This document shows positions 49,486 through 61,900 of a stretch of DNA of 64,000 nucleotides, one piece after another. Each line of letters begins with the position of its first letter. Positions within the stretch are counted from its first letter, which is position 1. Position numbers and translations under genes: made by a program. Source of the stretch: Pachyseris speciosa (taxonomy: Eukaryota > Cnidaria > Anthozoa > Scleractinia > Pachyseridae); assembly GCA_016490735.1 (NCBI GenBank), contig JAEMWC010001387.1, positions 51,001 to 115,000 of the forward strand. Direction: 5' to 3'. The notes below the pieces were generated by a model, which saw nothing but the letters and a program-made list of their open reading frames with translations, searched no databases and was not told where the DNA came from.

Positions 49486-52400
49486 TGCTCTAACCAATGA
49501 GCTATGAAGCTACTAACGTTGGGAGTAGGTCAATTATGGGTTCATATGTTCCCGTGAAAGAAATGAGTGTGAATGACATATGAAATAAATCATATATGAA
49601 CTGCGGAAATGAAATGAAATGAAGAAATGACCCTCCCAGCATTTTCAGGCTTCTTTACGCAATTGCATAAATTGAGTTCACAACTGCGAGGATCATTTCG
49701 TCATTTCAGAAAGTAATAATAATAATAATAATAATACACTTTATTTAAAGAAAGTGGCGCGGAATAGTTGAGGTAAATAATAAACTTGTCGCCCTCTGTC
49801 TAAAAATCATAGTAAAACTAATATACCATAATACGGAGTGTACATATCAATAAAAACTAAGAAATGTCTATGTGATAAGAATAAGAATTATAGCAAAATA
49901 AAATGTAACTGAATGAATCAAATATTAAATTACAAAATTATGTCATCTCTGTTGTACATCAAAAAGACTGTTTCTATAATTGTTCTTAAAAGATTCTAAT
50001 GATGCAGAATTCCTAAGTTCCAAATTTAAGCAGTTCCAAAGTTGACAAGTGATAACTGCGAATGATCTACCGACTTCGGTCATACGATTAAATATCGGGC
50101 AAATAAAATTAGTGTTACTATATCTAAATAGTTCAACAAGTCAAGTCAAACAGTGGACTTACAATTTCTTATTTCCATAACCCTCGCTCGCCAGGCCAGC
50201 TGAAATTCCAACTACAATTGCTGGACACCCTAGAAAATAGCAAGGTTCACTGTTAAGCCTTTAATATGCATACATGACGTATTCTGTTCTCGACATATTT
50301 CCTACATAACTAGTCAGGAGAGTTTGCCAATTGTGGACCATTTCCTAGAGCGCTTTATAACTGAGCGTCGCAAACCAAAACCAAAGCAATTACTCTGGCC
50401 AATCAGAGCAGACGCGAACAACGCAATGAGCCAGTCAGAATACGAAGCAATTACATGCAGCCGACGCCAAGCGCGGGAAAAAACGCGCATACAAGTTGCG
50501 ATTGGTTTTGGGTTTGCTTCTCATTGGTTGAGAAAGCGGCGCGAGTTTTGTCAACCAATCACAAGGCGAAGTAAAGCAAAACCAAGTCTGATTAAGAGTT
50601 GTTAGATAGGAAAATTACAATTGTTATTTTATTGTAAATATTGTAATCTACTATCTTAGTTTAAATTAGTTCTTAATTATTAGGTGTCGCAGATTAGTTG
50701 GCAACGTGTTGCCGGCTGAAAGATATGACACATAAATAAAGTTGTTCATTTCAGTTATTCAAAGGTGAAGTATTTTCTGGAAACCGCTCGATATTCGTAT
50801 GGCTTGTCTCTTTGATCACTACGTGATACTGTGAGAACAAGTCACAGAGATGGAAATAGGCTGATTTAGCAAAGACAACGGGGACTTCTTGACAACGGCG
50901 CGCGCAGATCTAAAAACCGGCTTGACCAATGGCAGAGCAGCAAATTGAGCATCGGAAGTCGTGTTCAGTCCTTTCCGCGTGCTCTCGCGTCCTCAAATGA
51001 CGTTCCCGTGCTGTTGCTAAATCAGCCTAATAATGGCCGGTGACCGGTAATTATCGATCAAATTTGTCATCCAAAGATACAATGAAATGATAAACTTTCA
51101 CAAGAAGAAGCTAAAACATTAATGGCCAAGGGTTTTATGTGTGTTGTGGCTCTTAAAAGGACAGATGAACATGGAAAAATACGCAGTCAATGACGGAAAT
51201 TGAGTTCCTCAAATGTAACAATATAATTGCTGGTTGGGTGGGGTGGGGGTGGGGTCGGTGTATTGGGTGAATGGGGGAGGTCATTGTCATTTGTCCTCGA
51301 AAAAAATCACCTATCAATCTGTTTTCCCTTATTGCCATCCCTGAGTCAGATACTGGTCACTAATACTGGAATTAGATAGGTTAAAAAAAAAGAAAGAAAG
51401 AAAGAAAGAATTACGCAACCTCCCTCGTAAGATTATTTCCAAGATAAGGTGTCCAACTTTACTTAGCTGGATGAACAAATTGCTATCAGTTACAGAGAAG
51501 TGCTATATTTCCATTATTTTAATACACGAAATAGACACTGATGAACTCACCCCAACCCATGAAGTAGTAAAACGACATCTTCCCAGTGTCAATGTTCCGT
51601 TTCTCTCTGAGCCGGCGATACATGTGCAGCCCTTCCACAAACATCCACGAAAACGAGGCACAGAAGAAATAGTGAAGACAGATGGCCACAAGCCTGCAGA
51701 TTCGCTGTAACAACAAGAAACCAGTGAAATTGTTTCAAAAAGATCGCAAAATAATTCCAATGATTCAACCGAAATTAAAGTTTGCGTGTAAGAATAAAAA
51801 GGAAAAATAACAGTACTTATACCTGGTCCTCTGTCCTGTTTATTCCGACAAGGAAAGTGATCTCCGCGAGGAAAATAGCCACAATCAAGTTCTTGTGAAT
51901 TGAAATGGCGTTGCTCTTCAGTTTTCTATAAAAGCAGAACAGAGTCAGTTAGAGGAGAAAATTATTCTTAAGAACAAACAGACGAACTCTCGCCATTGGT
52001 CTCCAGAGAAGAGAAGGCAGGGTAGCATACGCACAAGCAAATTTTTCTTTATCAAATTTACCGCTAAAAACGAACTAATATGGAGCAAGTATTGCTTACT
52101 AAACCAATCATATAGACCGATATCACATTTCTGATGAACAATAGATTTTGCCAGTCCAGACTCGTCATCAGGATGAGTTCTAGCTCCCATTGGATTAAGA
52201 TCCTTTGTGTTTGCTCGTTTTGTGGACGAGGCAGGAAGGGCAAATCTATTGTTCACAGCAAGCGTGATATTAGTCTATTGCCGAGATCTGAGTGACGTCA
52301 AACTGAAATGAACTCTGCAAACTTCTCTTGCAAAGAATGGAAACAAGTAAAACTTTTCTTACTTGTAATAAACCAAAACTTTGTTTTCGCCTTGCTTTAT

Positions 52401-52830
52401 TCATTTTCAACCAAACCCTCTGAATGCTTGCTTCTCACATTTGATTTTTTGGCGCGTAATCGAAGTCAAACGAAAATCGTTCTCACACAAGTTTAATTTT
52501 CTTTGAAGCTCGCTCGTTTGACCTACCTCATTAACACGAAGAGCACAAAGGCAGTGAGTAACAGAAACAATGACACAGACATCCCAACATACGTCACTAA
52601 GCGCATGGCAAAAGCTGCCGCTTCAGGGTACTGCAAGGAAATGAAGGTCCGTCTAGTCAATTCAAACAGAGACGTAATCCAACTAAGATGACCCCGGGGG
52701 TGCCCTACATAAACTATAATATTCTTGTGTGGTTTGGGGGTAGGTTTTGATTATATGGCATAGTTTTAAAGCAGCACAAGAGCGTTTAAACACCTTTGTC
52801 TTTCAAGTCTCATTTGAGACTTAAATAAAG

Positions 52831-52918
<88 letters not shown>

Positions 52919-55900
52919 TATTATTATTTCCCGAAATGAAAAAGAGACAATGGGAATTATAAACATAATTCCACCAAAACGTTGACTATCTCTTTCGTAA
53001 GAGTTCAGGTCCGTTGATTTCCGTTTCGATTTCACGCTTAATTACGCTACAACAAAGCGAGTATGGAGGCCAGGACTGACAACGGTGACGAACATGAGAG
53101 AGTACGCCCTCCCCTCCCCCCTCAGAACCGGGAACGAGTCCATTTCACTTTCCCCTTTAAAGAAAGGGAAGACAGTCGCATATATTATGTACAACTTGGG
53201 TAGTTGCTAATAGAGAGCCTCGAAAAAAAATATCGAGGTTTTGTTCTTACACTTTCTTTTCGCGGATGCTTACAGTCACGAACATGAATTGGATGGTCTT
53301 CGATACTTAATTTTAAATCTTTTATCCGCAGATCAAATGTGAGATATTTTGCATATCATCTTTCATTTATTTTCCCTCTGTTGGATACGGAAGAGCCAAC
53401 AGACAATAAACACATCTTCGACGCCAGTAAAACCCGCCTTAAATTCACAACAGCTGAGAAATGCCAAAATCCAGTAGATCAGGATAGAATTTATATATAA
53501 TCCAATTTCCAATTTTTTGGTTTTTAGTTTTTAAGGTAATAAGTTGTGATTTTAAGGTTTTGGCGAAGTTTTAATTCATATTAGATAGTTTTTTGTCAGA
53601 CTAATTTCCTTCTCAGCCAAGTTTTAGTCCTCTTTAATAGATTTCAAGGGTAAATGATTTAATCAGATTTAGATCATTAGAATTTAGTGCCAACTACTAT
53701 AAACTCACCTGAAGGTTCAAGTCGGACAACACGGCAAAAGCTGTCATGTGCGTGCATGCGCAGACCGTATGGGTGACGTTTGATGACTTCAGTTTACAGC
53801 CGTCCCGTGACCATCCACCACCCCGTGTGTCCCTATGGCAACGGAACAATGTCAAAACGCATAACAAGGCAATTTAACCCCAGTTAACCCCTAAGATGTT
53901 TGAAATTGTTTACTTACGGCACTGAGTAGTTCCAATGAACGCAAATGTATGATGAGCGATTGACCTGCAAGAGAGAACTTGTGAGACGAGGTACAGTCGC
54001 CCATGAAACCGCCATGAAACTATATATGTGATATGTGCGGTACTGAATGATATAAACCATTACCATTACCATTACCATTACTCAAAATCGTAGTGTGGTG
54101 GCATACCGTATATTATTTTATTTTTAAATTTTATGTGCAGAAACTCATTTTGAATCTTGTTACGTTGGTCAAAGGTCCGAGTGTGGATGAATTCCGAAAG
54201 TGTAAGTAAGCTTTCTAAACCAAATCTTGACCTTTTATAGGCTGTAAAAGTTACGAAATCTAGCCATCATCTGTCACAAGACCGAGCAAGTGAGGGGCGT
54301 GGGTCTATTCCTGATTTGACATCACAACCTGATTTGCATCGCGGGAAGTCGTTGTAAACATGCATTCAAAACAGTTTGTGAGGTCAACTGGGGATAGACC
54401 CACGCCACTTCTGACTTGGTCGTGTACCAAATGATGCTCAGTTTATCGTTACGTTTTGAAGCCCCATAAAAAAAGTCCAAAACTGGAAATAAATGCCAAA
54501 TGATTTTGGAATGGGTGTAAACTTTTATATCAACGCAAAATATATTTTGGCGTTATGGTTACTTTAAGGTGCTGACTTCATACACAAGCAATAATTTTTT
54601 AAATCCCGTTTATTTATGTAAAGCAAACATAACCGGCATGGCGATGTTACGCACCTTACGATTGGCAAAAGAGATGTTGATTGGATGTTTTAGAGGTGTA
54701 TTCTCCATTTCAGGTAGCTTGACAGAAATCACATCAGAGCTGACTTCTACTTTGTACTTTGTGTCTCTGAAAAAGGAAACAAAACCACAAAATTAATGGA
54801 CCATTTCAAATGCGCAGGCAAACGTGCACAAGTTACATACCTGATTTTAACGTCAAATGACTTTGGAAGCAAATCTCCAATGTTCTGGATAATCATGAAA
54901 CCAACTCCTAGATTGTTCTTTATCCCTGAAAAAAAAAAAACCCAGACGATTATTCTATCTTCATGGGAATACCTAGAATCTTCAACAAACTGAACAAGAG
55001 ATTAAAAATCACTCTACGACTTCAGTTGTTTGCCAAGTTGTTGCAAAAGTTACAGTTCAAATTGGATTTTAGTTTTATAACATTTTCAAACCATTTTGAC
55101 TTCTAATTTCCATTGATCCAGATTATGATAACTAATTTCTCAGACAAAGGAAAACGAAACTGGTTTAAAAAATCTAAACCCAAAACAAATTTCAACGAAA
55201 ACACATGCAAACCAGATTTACGTTGCTGTCACAAAATCCAAATTTGAAAGTGAAAGTGTTCTTAAGCTCACATCTAATTTTTTGGCACACTAAAATACTT
55301 CCCCAACTTGTTGGCAAGGAGTTGGAATTTAGACTTCAAACGTCAAATACAACGAGGACGGTAAAGCTCTGACCAAACGAGGCAACAATGTTGCGGCAAC
55401 AATTAGAGCTCGCGTATGTTTACACGCTGTTTCCCTATTTAGCCATCCGAGGAAACATTGTTGCGGCAACAAAAAATGTTTCTGAGGGAGTTCAGAAACA
55501 TTTTTTGTTGCCGCGCAGAGCTTAACGGAAACGAGAACGCCACAAAACAATAAACAATTATTGGACGAGGTCGTGATTTGTCAGTGGCGAGCAGTTCAAT
55601 TATTTGCCGAAGCCGAAGGCTGAGCTATTCTTTAAAAAGTCTTTCCCCTTACCGGTCACGCCCTCAAAGAAATTGTTCGGAAGGTCAATCCTGTTGGAGA
55701 TATTGCGCCAGATTCTGTAAGGACCATCGCTGTAAATATCAGGTTTTGGGGGGTATGACAAGCCTGAAAATCCTTTTACAAACACTGGATGAAGCTCCAT
55801 AACTGCAAGGAAAACAGCGAAGAACTTTAGTATCGGAATGCGCCACACCTTTCAGGTCGGAGAAAGCTAACATTCAAATAAGTTGTATTGAAACGTTTTG

Positions 55901-58900
55901 CACAAAAAAGATGTGTTCCGTTTTGTTCGTTTCTTTTTTTCATACAGTGAATTCCCTCAATGCGGAAACCCCCTATATGGCGGGCACCCCTATAAGGCGG
56001 GCACCCCTATAAGGCGGGCACCCCTGTAAGGTGGACACCCCTATAAGGCGGGCACCCCTATAAAGCGGGCACCCCTGTAAGGCGGACACCCCTGTAAGGC
56101 GGACACCCCTTTAAGGCGGACACCCCTATATGGCGGGTACCCCTGTAAGGCGGGCACCCCTGTAAGGTGGACACCCCTGTAAGGCGGGCACCCCTGTAAG
56201 GCGAGCACCTCCCTAAGGCGGCCACCTTCACCTGGCCACAGCTTAATTGCCCCATAGTGTACACACTGCATATCTCCAGAAGAAACTAAGAATTGGCATT
56301 AACTGATGTAGTTTTTCAATGAGAAACGCGTCCCGCAAACATGTGAAGAATAAGGAATCTTATCGTATAGTAAGAACTTGCAGCTCAACGTGATGAACCA
56401 TACACACAAATTATTGTTCTAAAAGCAGAATGTGTTCTTTTCATAAACATTGCGTCAATGGAAAATTATGGGAAATGTCCTTTACTGTAACGTAACTTCG
56501 ATAATGAGACTTCTGTATGTGTTCAACTACATTCTTGTTGCTTGCAGAGTTGCCCGGCTTAACTTGAGAGGAAAGGAATCAGGATCTCAGACGCAAACAC
56601 TGCAATAAGCCAATCAGAATTCGAAGCAATTACATGCAACCGTCGCAAAGCGCGGGGAAAATGCGCGCGTGCAAGTCGCGATTGGTTTTGGTTTTCATTG
56701 GTTCTGAATGTGGCGCTAGTTTTGCCAGCCAATCACTGAGCGAAGCCGTTATTAGGGTCGTCACGTAACGCTCCTCACCACTAACGGCTGCTCACTCGTG
56801 CTCTGCATTCCTTTCCCTCTGTTACCGAGAACCAATAAAATGCAAGTAACTCTTGGCAGCTGCGCCAATCATATTTCTCGTTTTATTTGCCGCCAAAAAC
56901 ACAACCAAGACGAGGACTAGGACCAGGTTTCTAGAAAATGGAAGCCTGCTCCTTATTCAGTGTCAGTTTGAGGGAAAGGAATACAAAGCTCGAGTGAGCA
57001 GCCATTAGTGAGGAGGAGCGTTGCGTGACGACCCAAATAACGGCTGCTAAGGAGACTATGAGCGAAGCAAGGCAAACCAAAGCAAACGCAATTACTTTCG
57101 ATCCTCAGTCAAAAACCGCTGTACCTAATCAACTGAAGTTAATCACATGATTACCTATATTTGGCGTGAGAATTGTGTAGGGTGGTAAGATATTCTCCGT
57201 GGAACGTTTGTATCGGAGAGAATCTCTTTTCAGGTAGGGCAGTGAACTCGCAAGATTGCCGCTGAAGTTCTCCATCTTTTTAAGCAGATCAGCTGTACCT
57301 GCAGAATACTGTGAGAAGAAATGAAGAATAGTTAACAATTATTCGCCGAAGTGGAGGTGAATAATTGTGGATATCACCACTTTCACCGACCCTGAGGTGA
57401 ATAATTGTTTTAGTATATCCCACACAAGCTGAATAATTAGCAGACCAAAACATTACTTTGTGTGACAATATAGTACTTGCTAATCACCTCCGAGTTAACC
57501 AATCAGAGCGCGCGAAAAAAAAAACGCAACAATACTAAGAAGAACAACACACGTTGTTGGAAAAGATATATTAACATTTCACGCATTTCCTCTCAATTTT
57601 GCATCATTCACTGGTTTATGACGACCGTGTTTATGAAATAACATCATTTAGCCCACTAATTAAGCAACCTCGCACAAGGCAGTAAGGATTTCTGCGCCAC
57701 ATTCTCCGTACGCCTGCGGATGAACCAATCAGGCTGTATGTTCTCTATACCCCATCTCACAGTAAGCGCAGACCAGGGCGGCAGAAGACTTCCTGTCTGC
57801 AATACATCTAGCGACTAATGAGTGACGACTATGACCAACCCTCTCCTGACCAAATAGCCAACCTTGCCAGGGATGAGAGCAACTGGTGGAAGCTCTCAGC
57901 CGCCTGCGCTACAGCAGACCAATGAAGATGATGACGATGACGATGACAATCACCTCCTCCCAGATGGCTTGTTTCTCAGTTGGTAGAGCGCTCCAGCGGT
58001 ATCACAGAGGTCATGGGTTTGGATACCGCTCAAACTGTTTTTAGGCTTTCTTTTTGCCATCACTAAAGTTGCTACATAACTGCGATAGCCTTCTTGTCTT
58101 TCTTAATTTTTCTGTAATGTGGTTTTATCACTAGCCTCCTTCGCAGACGTCTTTCGGCTCGTCACGCGCCTTGCCCACGAACGTCTGCTGAACTGAACTA
58201 CCACTTCCGTTCGCGGCGGTTAGCCAATCACAGTTCGTTTTCCAATTTATGGAAAGTAGGACTTCGACCCCGGGATTATTTTCACAGACGATGCACGTGA
58301 ATCGGGTGTCGATTTCCAATCTTACGCAGCTCGTTATTGGTTTCGTCAAAACAAAGGCTAACCGCCGGCGAACGGAAGTGGCAGTTCAGTTCAGCAGACG
58401 TTCGTGGGCAACGAACGCGTGATGAGCCCAAAGACGTCTGCGAAGGAGGCCATTTTATCACTTAATTCACTGTGGTTCTCTGCAAGTACTAAATAGCTTT
58501 TCGTTTACCTGTTGAACGTGGTTCCACACATCTTTGTTGTCCGAGCTAAACAACATGCTTGCAGATTGAAGCAGAACCTAAGAAACAGTAGACCTTGAGT
58601 TACCCGTTAATCTCTCTCGTATCTTAAATCTTAACTGAAAGCTTAAAGGAAATCATTACCCAAGATAAAGCATCTCGATTTTGAAAAAAACGTCTCCTAA
58701 CCGGTTCCACAAGAAACATATGGACTGTAGTGAGGAGAAAATCTACATTGATATTGTTAAAGGTCCACGATTATACCTTGGCGAACTCCTTCGTCTGAGA
58801 AGAAACAAGTGTACTAGCATTCTGTTGACTTTCATAGTCAAACAGAGTCGTAATAATCTTGAGAGCAATTTCAGTGTCCTTAGCGTAGAGACGCGGTGAT

Positions 58901-61900
58901 AAAGTGATAGCAAGATCTAGTCTCCTCGCCAAACCAATGGCAAAATCAGGCTCCCAGTTCACCACACCGGTGGTCAAGTTTGTGAGCTAAAATAAAAAAA
59001 GAAAGAGACAGTTTCAAAGACGCATATATGCTAGCCTAACCCAAACATGAATTTGATTTTGAAGTCAGCTTGAAAGTTTGCGCAAACTTCACACAACGCG
59101 AACATTTAGAAGAACAAAAAGTTGAAGTAGATATTGTGAGATTGCCCGTAGACTGCAAAACAGCCGTATTTTTGCGTTGGTCGAATGCGAGGTCTCGTCA
59201 AGTGAAAGATCTGGAGCGAGAGAGAAAACGTAGAGTGAGACTGGGGACGCGCCTTCAGAAAACGAAAATAAAATCCGAGCAATCTAAAATATAGCCAAGG
59301 TTAGTCCAAACTTTTCAATTGGTGGGAGGGGTTTGAATTTGAAATGGAAATATACTGCAATCAGCCTTTCTAATCAACTTTAAGCTACTTTAACCAAGTA
59401 TATCAGATGTTTGAGTGTCGAACACACAAGACAGTAATAGGTACCCAAAGGGGACATGTGTGGGATACACTATCCACAATGCATTGCAAACTGTGAAACT
59501 CATTAGCATTAACGGCTTACAACCCGAGGACATTAGCGTGGCATACCACAAAAAATTAAAACTGACCCCAGTTTGACGTCAAGCATGGAGAGTAACGCAT
59601 GGGATCTCTAGGACAGATTACGGTACTCACCTTCCGCTGCAAAGCTAAAAATGAGTTGGAGACGCAGGCCAGTAGGCTTGGCTTCTGCCATCCATCATCC
59701 TTATCGCACAGCCGAGATGCTTTTCCTTAAGAGAGACAAGAAAAAAAAAGCACAAAGTGAGTTTCATCTATCCCCTTTTAACGAATATCAACTTTGCTCC
59801 TGGTCTCCCTCGCAGCCGTTTTTTTTGGGCTGTCACGCAACGCTCCCCCCAAAAGAAGCGGCTGCTGACATTGGGAGCGTTGCGTGCCAGCCCAAAAAAC
59901 GGTTGCGAGGGAGACTACTTTGTTCCCCTTCTTTATTCAGAAGCCCTTTGCAAAAATCGCTACCACGAAAGGACAAGAAATTGTATTGCGAGCCCAAACC
60001 AGATTTCTAACTAGAGCTTTATAAAGAATAAAAATAAGTGTCATCTCGATACAAATGTATACAACTAAACTAACGACTTCCCTGGTGCACTTTCAGTTGT
60101 TCCTAGTAAAAACAAACCAAACAACGATTGTTGATTGATTGATTGATTGATGACACGTTACATTTTTAATGCCATTCACAAAGAAACCAGAATAATGAAA
60201 AAACAGTATGACATCCCAAACGTTCGCGACAAAATCGCAGAGATAGGTGGCCGTGTTGCCACCCTCGAGCGTTGGCGACGCGACAAAATTTGAAAAAACC
60301 GTACTACCGGCGCGAGCAAAAAAGAACAAAAAACAATTTCATACGACACGTTACATTTTTTTAGTGCAATTCCAACCCTAGCGGTTGTTGCTCAAAACAG
60401 TAACATAACCCAAACTCACCTGAAGATCCAAACGGACAATCCTCTTGCGCCGTTTTTCCAAAGCTTGCTTTGCTCCACCAAATGCCTTCAGCAAACGCTC
60501 TCGGACAAGATGTGTTTATCACTAAAACATCACAACTGTGAAATCAGAAAACATGTCTACCATGCTATATACAAGAATACAGAGTTCCGCAACAGCTAAC
60601 AATCAGAACTGAAAAGTGGTAGCCTGGTATCCACAGTGGCCTCGCAAGCGTTTAGGGTTGTTTGGGCTGCCACAAACTACGAAAATGTAACGAATCATGT
60701 AAAGCCGCGGCTACACGAGCGATTTTTTGCTCGCGCCGGTGATGCGATGTTTTCAAATTTTGTCGCGTCGCCAGCGCGCGATGAAAATCGCAAGTGTAGC
60801 CACCCTCGCACAGGTGATGCGACAGCTGAAAAAATCGCAAGACAAAAGTCGCCAGAGTCGAAACTTTCGCGACAAAATCGCACAGATTGTTGGCCGTGTA
60901 GCTCGCGCTCTTCAATTTGTCACTCGTGTAGCCACCCTGGCGCGCTGGCGACGCGACAGAATTTGTAAAAAATCGCATCACCGGCGCGAGAAAAAAATCG
61001 CTCGTGTAGCCGCGGCTTAAGCAGCTCCTGTGCGCCTTTGTGCACAAAATAATAATGTCGGAAACTGACATTTTACAGAATACCAAACGAGCAAAATACT
61101 CCGCCCTGTTTGTTTACCTTCGCATCCCCCAAAATTATCCCACAATCGTTCGCGCGCCCACTCTTGATCCCAGTCTTTTTGTGATTTTCTTACCAACGCA
61201 TCCTTTGCCATTAACAATCTCTCCTTGTCTGTCCTCACAAGTGTCGCATCGTCTTCCAATCACATCTCTAGCGCCACCACGGCCCTTCTGACATGGACAC
61301 TGTCCATTTTTCACATTACAGGAGTCACCCCTACTACCGATACCCTCGCAGTCGCACGCGAAACAGCCGTCACTGAACACTGGAGTTTTCTTGTTACTTG
61401 CCGCGTATCTGTGACTCAGAATCTTACGGTAATGCTTTGGCTAGAGAAAGAAAAAGATACCATATTTAATGTGTACACACTGACAGTTTGCCGACAACAC
61501 TGACTTAACTTGAGACACACACAAAAGCAATTTTGACTTGGCCTTCATGGAAGCAATTAATTCGACTTGGTCAAAAGAAAAATGCTCTGTTGCAGTGCTG
61601 CCAGCGTACCTTTCCTAACTTTTCCTTCGCTTAAACTTAGTATTAAACTGAGTTTACTTCAGTTAATTATATGATCATATCGGCAGTTTTCAAGTCCAGT
61701 TAAGACAACAGGGCATCACAAGTGCTTTTTTTTTACTTCACACAAAAATTCACTTTGCCGTGACAGTCGATTATGCCTTCATTAATCGCCAGGTTGCCCG
61801 AAGTTTCCGATCAATTATCGAGAATCCTCAACCTTAAAAGGCCGCATGATTTACCGCAGACTTTTTGTCTTGGTAATCACTTCCTGAACGGTTTCAATTG

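Noticed and set aside
52831..52918. CRISPR-like or other prokaryotic repeat array
   Set aside because: Simple microsatellite; the whole window is eukaryotic with spliced genes.
52766..53035. Open frame with a long Met run
   Set aside because: Produced by the (ATC)n microsatellite.
56041..56271. Repeat protein-like frames ([11 protein letters not shown] units)
   Set aside because: Artefact of the 17-bp minisatellite, which stays open in several frames.
59070..59294. Plus-strand open frame, Lys/Arg/Glu-rich
   Set aside because: Inside a CELSR intron between exons that join perfectly; no family match.
60636..61086. Open frames on both strands, Ser/Arg/Cys-rich
   Set aside because: Fall within the GC-rich Harbinger-type MITE; no splice or domain support.
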